This document shows, one piece after another, positions 25,068 through 33,263 of a stretch of DNA of 34,575 bases. This stretch comes from a virus, in the IMG/VR virus record IMGVR_UViG_3300020465_001177, positions 1 to 34,575 of that record; one strand, written 5' to 3'. Each line of letters begins with the position of its first letter. The first letter of the stretch is position 1. Under the pieces are notes generated by a model. That model did no database searches, was not told the DNA's origin, and saw nothing but the letters and a program-made list of their open reading frames with translations. Both the position numbers and the translations under genes were made by a program.

Positions 25068-25241
25068 TCATGCCTTGAATGGTCCGACAAGGACGTGATG
25101 ATTTCCACCTACAGAAACTATGCGAACACTTCTCCTGGAACGCCTGATTTTACTGGCTACTGACTTTGCTTCTTCTGAATCAGATGTGTTGAATCTGCTG
25201 ATGTAATCAACACCTCCAAACCGCCTAATTACCTTCGCCAT
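25068..25241 (-). CDS. 57-residue protein made of the recurring module
   Basis: I translated this frame by hand: 57 codons from the ATG at 25241 to the TGA at 25068. After a short basic start (MAKVIRRFGG), residues 21-57 are a complete copy of the module found in eight other proteins: helix SEEAKSVASKIRR, strand SVRIVSVGGN, strand HHVLVGPF, then stop. LVGPF is exactly how the corresponding strand of SPOR domains ends. It lies in a stretch otherwise without a gene. The ribosome binding site is weak. A free module could act as a competitor, adaptor or scaffold for tagged proteins. Confidence 0.65.
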   Translation of the reverse strand: MAKVIRRFGGVDYISRFNTSDSEEAKSVASKIRRSRRSVRIVSVGGNHHVLVGPFKA

Positions 25242-25288
25242 ACTTTGCGATTCTTTGAACAGGCCATAAAGGGATCTGTTTCAAAACA

Positions 25289-25576
25289 TCAAGGGTCGTT
25301 ATTGATTCCAGAATGTTCAGCAATGCTATCCATGACTTCACGTTCAGCATTATTCCACCTTTTCAAAGCAGAATCAGTTGGTGTTTTGAACTTGAATGCC
25401 AAATCCCTTGCAGTATCTAAGTGCCATTGAAGACCCTTCGAGAACTTAGGCTCTCTGTAAACCACGCTCTTATCCCATTTGTTGCCATTCCTTCTAATTG
25501 TTAATCCAGCATTGGCTTCGCTCATAGCACACCATACTGCACTCCATATCCTCTTTCTCATTTCTCTCCTGTTCAT
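25289..25576 (-). CDS. Small basic helical protein
   Basis: A 95-residue basic protein, mostly helical, with Trp residues spaced along it (RIWSAVWCAMSEA). No family was recognised. GGAGAG precedes the ATG. The ~40-base leader between a TATA-like box (25641-25646) and the ATG contains an inverted repeat. Confidence 0.65.
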   Translation of the reverse strand: MNRREMRKRIWSAVWCAMSEANAGLTIRRNGNKWDKSVVYREPKFSKGLQWHLDTARDLAFKFKTPTDSALKRWNNAEREVMDSIAEHSGINNDP

Positions 25577-25602
25577 ACGTTTCTCTCCTATGCGCCCCCT
25601 TT

Positions 25603-25646
25603 GGAACGCTCCGTAGTTCCTACTACCAATCTATCTATCGTATAAG
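25603..25646 (-). promoter_or_regulatory. Promoter and leader hairpin
   Basis: The reverse strand has CTTATA (25641-25646) and, 20-40 bases further, the perfect inverted repeat GGAAC/GTTCC (25603-25607 and 25616-25620) with an eight-base loop. This would fold at or just after the transcription start. A second one, CGACA/TGTCG, lies at 25655-25670. The 25577-25714 gap holds nothing else I can identify. Confidence 0.3.
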
Positions 25647-25714
25647 ATTTATTTCGACACATATCTGTCGTTTTTTCGCCAAAAATCAGCCCAAAAGCAA
25701 TACTGCAAGCCAAT

Positions 25715-25915
25715 TTACAAATCCTGGCTTCGACACATGGTAAATCGGCTACTTTTGGTCATAATTTTGAACCGATCATGCACGATTTTGTTGCATTTCA
25801 AAGACAATCCACAAACCATGCATGAATCAATTTCATTTTTTGTTGGCTTAATGCCTTCAGGATAGGAGTTGAAGGTGTGAATTACACCAGAACCTAAAGT
25901 TAGAAAATGAATCAT
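25715..25915 (-). CDS. Small Cys-containing protein
   Basis: A 66-residue protein with CMVCGLSLKC and a later Cys, which may bind zinc. The ATG shares a base with the upstream stop (TGATG), the main support for the call. No family was recognised. Confidence 0.5.
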   Translation of the reverse strand: MIHFLTLGSGVIHTFNSYPEGIKPTKNEIDSCMVCGLSLKCNKIVHDRFKIMTKSSRFTMCRSQDL

Positions 25916-26307
25916 CAGAACATCTCGATTTTCATTTTATCATCGGTCCAACCATTCTTGAAAAGAAGTTGGAAAAGATGTATAGTCCATATTGTAGCAC
26001 CCAAGAATACGAAAACTCCTTCTTCGAGCTGACTACCTCTAACAATTACCCACGAACTACCCACAAAAGCCAGAACATCTGTTATTGGATTAGCCAGGTA
26101 ACTTCTGTTGTTGTCTGCACTTTGCATTTCACTCAATAAGAAATACAGTATTCCTGTGATCGTTCCAAAAAATATGAATCCATTTATTGATAATGCCGTA
26201 TTTGCATCTTGAATTACGGATTCTTCAATCATTGTTAATCCAGCCCATACAAACAATACGGGAACGATAATCACAAGCACAAGCGTTATTGGGGTCATTT
26301 TAGTCAT
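25915..26307 (-). CDS. Four-helix membrane protein
   Basis: A 130-residue protein with about four hydrophobic helices (near 7-27, 41-58, 75-90 and 97-115). The ATG at 26307 follows GGAGG; a TTG at 26313 is possible. It is paired with the next multi-spanning protein upstream, only two bases away, so the two may act together in the viral membrane. Confidence 0.75.
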   Translation of the reverse strand: MTKMTPITLVLVIIVPVLFVWAGLTMIEESVIQDANTALSINGFIFFGTITGILYFLLSEMQSADNNRSYLANPITDVLAFVGSSWVIVRGSQLEEGVFVFLGATIWTIHLFQLLFKNGWTDDKMKIEMF

Positions 26308-26309
26308 TT

Positions 26310-26690
26310 TCAAGCCTCCACGTCTTTTCTAATTTCATCGAATATGCCCAACAAAAAACCGCCTATTGATCCAATCGCAATCATTGACCAGACGGTGCTA
26401 CCGTCACTTATTCCATTGAATATCGAGAGAACAACTGCAAATACCCAGATGGTATAGATTTGAAGGCTTGAATCAAAACCATCACCATCCACTAAAATCA
26501 CACCAAAAAAATCCAAAAACCCCTCATTAACAAACATTACAGTAAAAAATCCGCTAACAATAACACATGCAAGCAATTCCCACAATTCAAACTCTGAATC
26601 ACCAGTCAAAAACCAATATGTGATTGAAAATAATGCTGAAGAAAAAAAAGCAACGGTGGTGAAATCTATTACTCTGTTCCAACGAATCAT
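26310..26690 (-). CDS. Four-helix membrane protein
   Basis: A 126-residue protein with four hydrophobic helices (about 9-28, 36-56, 76-94 and 100-117) and an acidic C terminus. It overlaps the upstream gene by ATGA. No family was recognised. Confidence 0.75.
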   Translation of the reverse strand: MIRWNRVIDFTTVAFFSSALFSITYWFLTGDSEFELWELLACVIVSGFFTVMFVNEGFLDFFGVILVDGDGFDSSLQIYTIWVFAVVLSIFNGISDGSTVWSMIAIGSIGGFLLGIFDEIRKDVEA

Positions 26691-27892
26691 AATCTAAAAC
26701 CCTCCAAATCATCATGTAATCCATCATTGTCTGCATCATTTACATCTGATGGTGGTGTTGGAGTAACGAACCATCTTGGGTGACTGTATTCCCTGGTCTT
26801 GTCTGGATCAAGTGCATTGAAGAAATCCTGTCCAGCACCAGTATTATCTGTTCGAATCATTGATTGTTCATCCCAATCTTGAGAAGTTGCCCCAAGAGCA
26901 TCTATTACTGCAACCCTATCATCTTCACGCATTGTTCCTAATGATTGAAGTGAACCATCACTCATAGCCATCTGCAAAGCCAAGAACGATGTTCCAAGCA
27001 TACTGTTCGAAGGTGGTGCGGCAATAATCTGCCCCGTTCTCATATTCATCAAACCAATTCTGCGTTCTGATTGAATCATGAAAATATATGGCGGCAAACT
27101 ATCGTTGGAGTTCTTTGGATATACAATGAACTCTTTTCCTTTACGCATTCTGCCTCCCTTCAAAGTTAGGCTCAAAGTTCCCATTACGTTTCTTCTCAAA
27201 CCACTCACTTCAGTTGGCTTTTTTGAATTGAATTGGCGAATCGAACCAGGGAACATTTTCAAGATCTCATCAACATCGGATTTTTCCTGTTTGGTCATTT
27301 CCCTTCCTTCTCTCGAACATTTACCGCACGATTTCAGGCGAGTATCGGTCCAATAGGGGGGTGTTCTCCCACATTTACCACACTTTACACCTCGCGTCAT
27401 AGATTTCTCTGCATTGAATAATCTCGGCTCAAGACGCTGTGTTGGAACGCTTTCAGTTAATCTTCTCCACTCAACGTTGCCCGTATTTTGATTGTCTGCA
27501 TACCTCTCTCTCATATCCATTCTAATGTTATCGAGTTCTTGTTTTGAGTATCTGACTTTATCAGATACCCATAATGAATATCCATTTGCTAATTTGATAA
27601 CTCTGGCGTTATATCCAGCATCTCTGTAAACTTGTGCTCTTTCTCTCATCGTTTCTTTTGATTGAAAAGTTCCTTGTTGGTTTAATGGTCTGCCCAAACT
27701 CGTTCTCGCCATATCACCGCCAAGCGGCAACAAAGTGTATCTTTGATTACCAAACTTTCGAGTCCTATTGTTTGTATCTGGATAGAAACCACTAATTCTT
27801 CTGCGAGCTGAATATCCTCTTTTTCTTTGGCAGTTAGCGCAATTGCACCTTTTACCGTCTTTCATCCCACCAGAACAACCGCAACTACCCAT
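26687..27892 (-). CDS. Metal-rich protein with recurring module and calcium loop
   Basis: A 401-residue protein with several small modules. The N terminus is Cys-rich (GSCGCSGG, then RCNCANC). Residues 77-111 hold the recurring module (NARVIKLANGYSLWVS). A zinc ribbon follows in the middle (CGKCG with CGKC). The last 20 residues contain DADNDGLHDDLE, a perfect DxDxDG calcium-binding loop of the EF-hand/TSP3 kind. The ATG at 27892 follows AAGGTGATC. Calcium loops usually mean the outside of the cell or virion, so this may be a surface structural protein; zinc and calcium sites together are unusual. Confidence 0.75.
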   Translation of the reverse strand: MGSCGCSGGMKDGKRCNCANCQRKRGYSARRRISGFYPDTNNRTRKFGNQRYTLLPLGGDMARTSLGRPLNQQGTFQSKETMRERAQVYRDAGYNARVIKLANGYSLWVSDKVRYSKQELDNIRMDMRERYADNQNTGNVEWRRLTESVPTQRLEPRLFNAEKSMTRGVKCGKCGRTPPYWTDTRLKSCGKCSREGREMTKQEKSDVDEILKMFPGSIRQFNSKKPTEVSGLRRNVMGTLSLTLKGGRMRKGKEFIVYPKNSNDSLPPYIFMIQSERRIGLMNMRTGQIIAAPPSNSMLGTSFLALQMAMSDGSLQSLGTMREDDRVAVIDALGATSQDWDEQSMIRTDNTGAGQDFFNALDPDKTREYSHPRWFVTPTPPSDVNDADNDGLHDDLEGFRL

Positions 27893-27897
27893 AGCGA

Positions 27898-28275
27898 TCA
27901 CCTTCTGCGGTAGTCAAATCGTGCGGTGTCTGGATATGTTGGGGTGAATCTCCTTCTCCCACCAGTTGAGCGATTTAATGCGATTTTTGTTTGCCTTTTT
28001 GTTCCATACTTGTCTATGTAGTCGTATATTTCTTTTGATATTCGCCTATGAACGTTGGAATCGTTCATCCAAAGGCCCGTTCTGCCTATTTGTGAACGAT
28101 AAGCATGCACTGTCGGCAGGTTTCCATTTGTTTGAATTGAAAAACCTCTTTGATTGCCCCAGGTCGGTTTTAATCGGATTATTGAGTTACCATTAACATC
28201 AACGCCAACGCCAACTATTTTTATGTCTGCATCCAATACAGGTATTTCAGATCTAAATGTTCGGTTTCTCGCCAT
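27898..28275 (-). CDS. Small basic protein with Arg-rich tail
   Basis: A 125-residue basic protein. The first 60 residues are strand-rich (IKIVGVGVDVNGNSIIRLKP), then a helix and an Arg-rich end (FDYRRR). No family was recognised. It is coupled to the upstream GNAT-kinase gene by TGATG. Like other products of this operon it has a basic tail, but lacks the recurring module. Confidence 0.7.
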   Translation of the reverse strand: MARNRTFRSEIPVLDADIKIVGVGVDVNGNSIIRLKPTWGNQRGFSIQTNGNLPTVHAYRSQIGRTGLWMNDSNVHRRISKEIYDYIDKYGTKRQTKIALNRSTGGRRRFTPTYPDTARFDYRRR

Positions 28276-30086
28276 CAGCGTTTCCTCCGAAGATACAGGT
28301 TTCCTCCAGGCGCGCCTCTCCTTGTTCGAGTTCTTTTAATCATAGTTGAACGCCATTTCCTGTCCTTCGGCCTCTCGTAAACAACATATCCGCCCTTTAC
28401 TGGAACTACTCGCGCCAAGTGAACGCCACCACCTGCCTTTCTCTTTCGAATGTTTTCAGCAACTCTCCTTGCTTTGGCTTTAGTCATTGGAACTGCAACA
28501 TTTCGTCCAGGTTCATCCCAGCGATCCCATTGCACTTTCTCAATGCTTCTTTTAGCGGCAGGTGTCCTCCATGTAACATTCGCCATGTTTGGTTTGTATG
28601 TTGATTGCCTTTTGAAGAAAACCCTTTCGAAAGGCCCATCTGCACTCTTTGAATAGGTATTATCACATGAACAACCGTCATACGTTTGGCCGCATCTTAA
28701 ACATATTAGGCGTTCTCCAGAATCTATTCCTTCAGAGTAATCTGTTTCATCAACAGCCCAGCCTCTTATTTCACTATCATCAAAATCCCAATCAATTTTA
28801 CGAACTTCTTCTTCTTGTTGTTCTCTGATTAAATCAGATCCATCAACTTCATCCTTTTCCATATTCCATGACTCAAAGAATCCAGTGGGCATCTCGAAGT
28901 ATTCATGTGGGATAGCATAGTAATCAAGCAATACGGGTTTACCATCAATAATAGTGAAGTTCCCCATGCCTAAATCCTGTTCCCAAACCCACTCTTCTAA
29001 ACTGCCCTTTACATCTTCTGTAATGTTTCCAAGCTGATATTGATTATTGATTTCATTTAGGACGTTAGTTCTCCATTCTTTTTCAGCATCCCTGTATTTC
29101 AGCCACTTCTGATATATTTCGTTTGAATCTTCATAATTCTGCTCACGTCCTTCTCTTTTACCTGTAGCAACTTGAATGTGGTAATTTAATCTCCCAGAAT
29201 CAAACATCATCCAATCATCAATGGTATCCACCCTTCTTTGAATAACTGATTGTTGCCCCATGTATTCGTCTGTTAATGCAACCCTGGCTGGAACAATAAA
29301 ATCAAGCATGAATGGTGTCTTCTCTGCAAAATGAAGTGTAACATGATCCTCCCAGAAACCGCTTGTTCCATGTTCTGTATCTAAATCTCCTTTACGTTCT
29401 TTCGCAGGTAACGGTAAATCATCCAGGTAATAGCGGTTAATCTTCAGAACATTATCATCTCCTGGTTGTGCAAAAACCCACCTTTGTTCTCCACGCCCGA
29501 TGTATTCTAAATCTAAATCTAACTTTTCAGACAATTTATCAATATCAGTAATGATTCCGTCTGGATCTCCAAAAGCCTTCAAATCATCTCCTGTTCCACC
29601 AGATACTCTCAAATCATTAGGATTGAGTAATTTGTTGTAAACTGCAACACCATCATTCCATTTCCGTTCTTGTCTTTTCCAAAGCCCTTCTGCTTTATCT
29701 GATTGCATAGGTGATGGAACAATGTAATTACCACGCTTTGCTAATTGTGATGATGCAATATCATACATGTATGTGCCCAATCCTTGATTTTGTGCCCATG
29801 TTTCAATTTTAGCATCAAATGGATAATACGCCTCCGCAGAACTATCCACATTTTCCCTTGAAAAAAAACCACTTTCTGTTGGCTGGGGTGTTTTTATGAT
29901 CTCCAAAGAACCAATCTTAATGCCTTCAGAATCAGTGGCAACCATTTCGAGTTTGCCTTTTCTATGATTGTATTTTGACTTTATTTTTATTTTTTCTCTC
30001 ACTCCAAAAATAGACGTGCCGTTCAATCTGTAATTACCTTCAGCACGTTTTCCATCTTTGGAAATTGTAGTTTTGCCCCTGCTCAA
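28275..30086 (-). CDS. GNAT acetyltransferase-protein kinase-like fusion with recurring module
   Basis: A 603-residue protein with four parts. Residues about 47-143 resemble a GNAT N-acetyltransferase: the CoA-binding motif is QNQGLGTYMYD, and SPMQSDKAEGLWKR is typical of phage members. Residues about 190-395 look like a protein kinase/phosphotransferase fold: Gly loop GRGEQRWVFA, Lys in VLKINR (K215), catalytic loop DLGMGN (D371, N376) and metal Asp in VLLDYY (D388). A Cys cluster follows (C462, C465, C472, C474), then the recurring module (about 534-572, ARVVPVKGGYVVYE) and a basic tail. The start is a TTG after AGGTGAT. Fusions of this order recall AAC-APH enzymes, but substrates are unknown. 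A virion-delivered host modifier is possible. Confidence 0.75.
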   Translation of the reverse strand: MSRGKTTISKDGKRAEGNYRLNGTSIFGVREKIKIKSKYNHRKGKLEMVATDSEGIKIGSLEIIKTPQPTESGFFSRENVDSSAEAYYPFDAKIETWAQNQGLGTYMYDIASSQLAKRGNYIVPSPMQSDKAEGLWKRQERKWNDGVAVYNKLLNPNDLRVSGGTGDDLKAFGDPDGIITDIDKLSEKLDLDLEYIGRGEQRWVFAQPGDDNVLKINRYYLDDLPLPAKERKGDLDTEHGTSGFWEDHVTLHFAEKTPFMLDFIVPARVALTDEYMGQQSVIQRRVDTIDDWMMFDSGRLNYHIQVATGKREGREQNYEDSNEIYQKWLKYRDAEKEWRTNVLNEINNQYQLGNITEDVKGSLEEWVWEQDLGMGNFTIIDGKPVLLDYYAIPHEYFEMPTGFFESWNMEKDEVDGSDLIREQQEEEVRKIDWDFDDSEIRGWAVDETDYSEGIDSGERLICLRCGQTYDGCSCDNTYSKSADGPFERVFFKRQSTYKPNMANVTWRTPAAKRSIEKVQWDRWDEPGRNVAVPMTKAKARRVAENIRKRKAGGGVHLARVVPVKGGYVVYERPKDRKWRSTMIKRTRTRRGAPGGNLYLRRKR

Positions 30087-30092
30087 TCGAAA

Positions 30093-32174
30093 TCACCTTC
30101 TGCGATTTCCACCAACATATACTCTCCATCCACCAGCACCAGGAATTACCCTTGCATTTCTGCCCATCCTTCTGATGTTAATTGCGCTTGATACCGCCTT
30201 TGACTTTGATACTGCATTACTCGAACCTAAGAACTTTTGACCCCTGATTTTACGGTGATATTTACGTTGAGCAGATGATTTTCTTCTGGCGAACTTAGCA
30301 GTTGGTATTTTGCCTCTCGAAGCCCAATTAGGAGTTTGTGAACTCGCCCTGCCTGTGGTAGTAAACCATAGCGGTGTAAATCCAGGGCCATATTGTTGTG
30401 GGATAGCATTCAAACTAATCAAACGCTTTCTGCTCCACTTCTCTGTTTGGAATCCAGCAGGGTATCCTCTTGACTCTGCGAAATCATCTGTATAATTTAT
30501 TACCAATACAGATCCACCAGCATTGAACTTGTATTCCCAACTCTTAATCGCATCACTTGGTATTTGACCACCAAGACCCGAATTAACAAATCGAGTAACC
30601 CATTGCTTATCGAGTTCGTAACGTTCCTTTGAAACTTGGTTGTCTGCAACAAGATCACCAGAAGATTGAACCAGATTCTCTAATTTCAATCGTTCCTCTG
30701 CCTCTTTTTTCAATCGGTCCTCTTGTTGCTTTTCTTCTCTTTTGCGTCTGGCTTCTTTCTGCGCTTCATCAGCCTTCCTTTGTCTTTCTGCACGTTCATT
30801 TTCTCTCTCAATGATTTCAAGTGGTGATAATCCACTATCAGCAGAAGTTCTCGTAATGCTTCTGTTAAGTTCTTTCAGTTGCCTCTCCAATCTCTCCCTT
30901 TCAGCTCTCGCTTTAACAACGGCACTTTCAGGGTCTTTTTCTTCTTCGGTTTCAAAATCAACATTATCATAAGCACCCTTAGCGGTGTTGCCGAGAACAT
31001 CAACGTATTGGTCTGGCTTGGCTATATTGTAAGTCACCTTTTCTCCCTTTGCATTGATTACTGTGAACCCTCGCATCCGACCTCTTTTGAATGATTCTGG
31101 ATTAACAAATGTATTGTTAGCAATCAAACGTTGGAACTCAACCTTGCTCAAAACCTCTCCGTCCTTATTGTAAAGATATGCTTCAATTTCCTTGTCTAAT
31201 CGGGCAAAACCCTTCCATTTCTTAGGGGGAAAGTTTCTTTCTGTATATGGGCGATTAAATGCCGACCAATTTTTACGATCCAATGTTAGATTCAGTTCAT
31301 CCCTCTGATATGCATTCCACAATGGCCCTTGCCTTGCGAAATCACGCTTCAATAATTCAAGCATATCATCTCTAACTTCAGCCTCGAACATATTTTCGTA
31401 TTCAGGAAAAACACTTGCGGCCTTTGTTCTCGATGAATTGAAAACTCTCCTAACAAGGCTCTCATCCTCATCTCGAATAAGACCATCCCAAACAAGAGCA
31501 CCACCAGCCAGAGCACCAACACCAATCCATGCGGCATTATCCTCAAGGAATTGTTGTAAATCTGATGTGTTATCATCAATAGTATCTCTCAATTCACCAG
31601 CAGTATCTATCTCTGATGCTTCAGTATTGTTTTCAGGCCCAAACTGTTCTGAAGGCAAACCTGGTTGATTCGGCCCTGTTCCTGTAACTGGTCCTGTAAC
31701 TGTGCCTCCTGGCATTGTTCCCGAACCTGGTGTTCCTGAAGGTGGCGGTTGTGGAGGGTTGATTGGGCCAATAGTTCCTCCTGAGCCATCATCTTCTGGT
31801 ATCAGTCCACCACCACCAGGTCCAATTGGATCTCCTGGCGTTATTGGTGGTGTGTATCCACCAGACGCACCTCCACCACCAGTTACTCCACCACCAATTG
31901 TTCCAATTGTTCCAATTTTATTGCCTGTATTTGGTGCACTTGATTGAAAATTAGGAATCAAATAGGGGTCTTTCTGTATTGAATCTCCCGTTCCTGGAAT
32001 AATGCTCCATTGCCCTAAATCTGAATTGTATCTTGGTAATCTGACTGTTTGGTGAATCTTAGGTTTACGCAACGTCTTTCTGTATGCTTCAGCCTCTTTT
32101 TTTGTCTTGAAACGCCTCATGGGTCTGCCTGTATCTCGGTTCATAACAACCCATTTGTTTGATTCTTCAGACAT
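30093..32174 (-). CDS. Large structural-type protein: Pro/Gly linker, hydrophobic helix, coiled coil, C-terminal module
   Basis: A 693-residue protein. The first ~40 residues (KWVVMNRDTG, then RFKTKKEAEAYRKTLRK) form a strand-helix unit. About 85-185 is a low-complexity Gly/Pro/Thr stretch, likely extended. A hydrophobic Gly/Ala segment near 212-226 (WIGVGALAGGALVWD) may enter a membrane. A mixed domain follows, then a long charged coiled coil rich in Glu, Arg and Lys, and a final domain. The last 37 residues are the recurring module (NARVIPGAGGWRVYVG) plus NRRR. GGTGA precedes the ATG. It looks like a minor capsid or internal virion protein; no enzyme motif is seen. Confidence 0.8.
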   Translation of the reverse strand: MSEESNKWVVMNRDTGRPMRRFKTKKEAEAYRKTLRKPKIHQTVRLPRYNSDLGQWSIIPGTGDSIQKDPYLIPNFQSSAPNTGNKIGTIGTIGGGVTGGGGASGGYTPPITPGDPIGPGGGGLIPEDDGSGGTIGPINPPQPPPSGTPGSGTMPGGTVTGPVTGTGPNQPGLPSEQFGPENNTEASEIDTAGELRDTIDDNTSDLQQFLEDNAAWIGVGALAGGALVWDGLIRDEDESLVRRVFNSSRTKAASVFPEYENMFEAEVRDDMLELLKRDFARQGPLWNAYQRDELNLTLDRKNWSAFNRPYTERNFPPKKWKGFARLDKEIEAYLYNKDGEVLSKVEFQRLIANNTFVNPESFKRGRMRGFTVINAKGEKVTYNIAKPDQYVDVLGNTAKGAYDNVDFETEEEKDPESAVVKARAERERLERQLKELNRSITRTSADSGLSPLEIIERENERAERQRKADEAQKEARRKREEKQQEDRLKKEAEERLKLENLVQSSGDLVADNQVSKERYELDKQWVTRFVNSGLGGQIPSDAIKSWEYKFNAGGSVLVINYTDDFAESRGYPAGFQTEKWSRKRLISLNAIPQQYGPGFTPLWFTTTGRASSQTPNWASRGKIPTAKFARRKSSAQRKYHRKIRGQKFLGSSNAVSKSKAVSSAINIRRMGRNARVIPGAGGWRVYVGGNRRR

Positions 32175-32182
32175 TTAGAAAA

Positions 32183-32851
32183 TCACCATCCTGTAGTTGG
32201 ATCTCCGTCAAAGTCGGCTTCAGAAGCAGAATATCCTATTGCACCACCAATGAGGCAACCGCCAGCAAGTGCGACTCCATCAGCAAATGGTAAAGGCCCA
32301 TCTATCCAACTTATCGCAAGCCATGTTCCGCCAGCCGTAGTTGCACAACCAGCCAAAGCACCTTGACCTCCCGTTAGCAAACCATCATCTTCAGGACCAT
32401 AATTGCCGAATCCGTATGGTTGTGGAGTTCCATAATCAACATAACCGTCTGGAACTTGGTCACTCCAAATATCTCCGTTACCATCTCCATCAATATCAAG
32501 CAATACTGGATCTGCTGGTATCAAACCGAAGAACTGTGTTTGTATCGCTAAGATGCCAACAACAATAGCAATTACCGTCAATGCGAAACCATAACCCTGG
32601 AAAACGCCACCATCTTCATCAACATCAGAATCAGTTGAGAAATATACGCCAGCTAAAATTAGAATTGGAACACTAATTACCAAAACTGCACTCGACCATT
32701 CGGTAAAACCCCATGAATCGAAGTCAATTCCAAAAGAAAAATCAAATGTTACAGTTGCTATTGCGATCCCAACAACCAGAATCAGTAATCCGATTCCAAT
32801 TATGGATGCAACAGTTACTACTTCATCATCTGTAAAATCCGAATCGGCCAT
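32183..32851 (-). CDS. Membrane protein with calcium-type loops and glycine-rich C terminus
   Basis: A 222-residue protein with three clear membrane helices (about 13-35, 54-72 and 88-108) and a glycine-rich hydrophobic stretch near 192-208 (DGVALAGGCLIGGAIGY). Between them lie Asp loops: DSDVDEDG (74-81) and DIDGDGNGD (119-127), the latter a DxDGDG calcium-binding pattern. The layout fits an envelope protein exposed to calcium-rich surroundings such as sea water. A major coat protein is possible but cannot be shown. Start and upstream stop overlap (TAATG). Confidence 0.75.
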   Translation of the reverse strand: MADSDFTDDEVVTVASIIGIGLLILVVGIAIATVTFDFSFGIDFDSWGFTEWSSAVLVISVPILILAGVYFSTDSDVDEDGGVFQGYGFALTVIAIVVGILAIQTQFFGLIPADPVLLDIDGDGNGDIWSDQVPDGYVDYGTPQPYGFGNYGPEDDGLLTGGQGALAGCATTAGGTWLAISWIDGPLPFADGVALAGGCLIGGAIGYSASEADFDGDPTTGW

Positions 32852-33222
32852 TAGTCAAAAGCCCCCCACCAATCGAGAATGTAATAGAATGTTGAGCCTG
32901 TTCCTGTGACTATCAGAAAGAACCAGATTCCTTGTTCTCTCTGGAAACTCATTTGTGCTGAACTCAAGGTCATAATCAAACCCCCAAGAGCAACGAAAGC
33001 CAAACCTACAACAACCAAGAACAATCTTAATCCATCATCGGTTATTTCATCCATCTCATCATCAATCACTGGTTCATCCCAGATTACTTCGAAAGCATCA
33101 ATTCCAGCAAGCAACAATAGCAAGCCTCCAACTGTTGAAAATAAAACAATTCTTCGTTCACGTTGCTTGTCTGGCAACAGACCTACGGTATCGTCCATGA
33201 GCATGGGTTCGACTTGCACCAT
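32851..33222 (-). CDS. Three-helix membrane protein
   Basis: A 123-residue protein with three hydrophobic helices (RIVLFSTVGGLLLLLAGI, FLVVVGLAFVALGGLIMTL, WFFLIVTGTGSTFYYIL) and an acidic loop. The reverse-strand TATA-like box at 33241-33248 lies about 22-26 bases before its ATG, so transcription of much of the late operon may begin here, leaderless. No family was recognised. Confidence 0.75.
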   Translation of the reverse strand: MVQVEPMLMDDTVGLLPDKQRERRIVLFSTVGGLLLLLAGIDAFEVIWDEPVIDDEMDEITDDGLRLFLVVVGLAFVALGGLIMTLSSAQMSFQREQGIWFFLIVTGTGSTFYYILDWWGAFD

Positions 33223-33240
33223 TTATGAGCAGTTCGCACC

Positions 33241-33248
33241 TATTATGT
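33241..33248 (-). promoter_or_regulatory. TATA-like box, leaderless start at 33222
   Basis: Reverse-strand ACATAATA lies 22-26 bases before the ATG at 33222, with no ribosome binding site at the usual distance. This matches the leaderless pattern at 17031 and 16859. Confidence 0.4.
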
Positions 33249-33263
33249 TTGAATGCACACTTT

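Noticed and set aside
25655-25676. CGACA/TGTCG hairpin followed by six T as a terminator
   Set aside because: The T run is on the forward strand, but no forward gene ends nearby; the stem is only five pairs.
16931-25706. AAAGCAATACTGC shared by two intergenic regions (16931-16943 and 25694-25706)
   Set aside because: A 13-base match is expected by chance several times in 35 kb, and the flanks differ, so it is not called a regulatory repeat.
31349-31947. Proline-rich frames on both strands near 31.4-31.9 kb
   Set aside because: They arise from the Gly/Pro low-complexity part of the 693-residue reverse gene.
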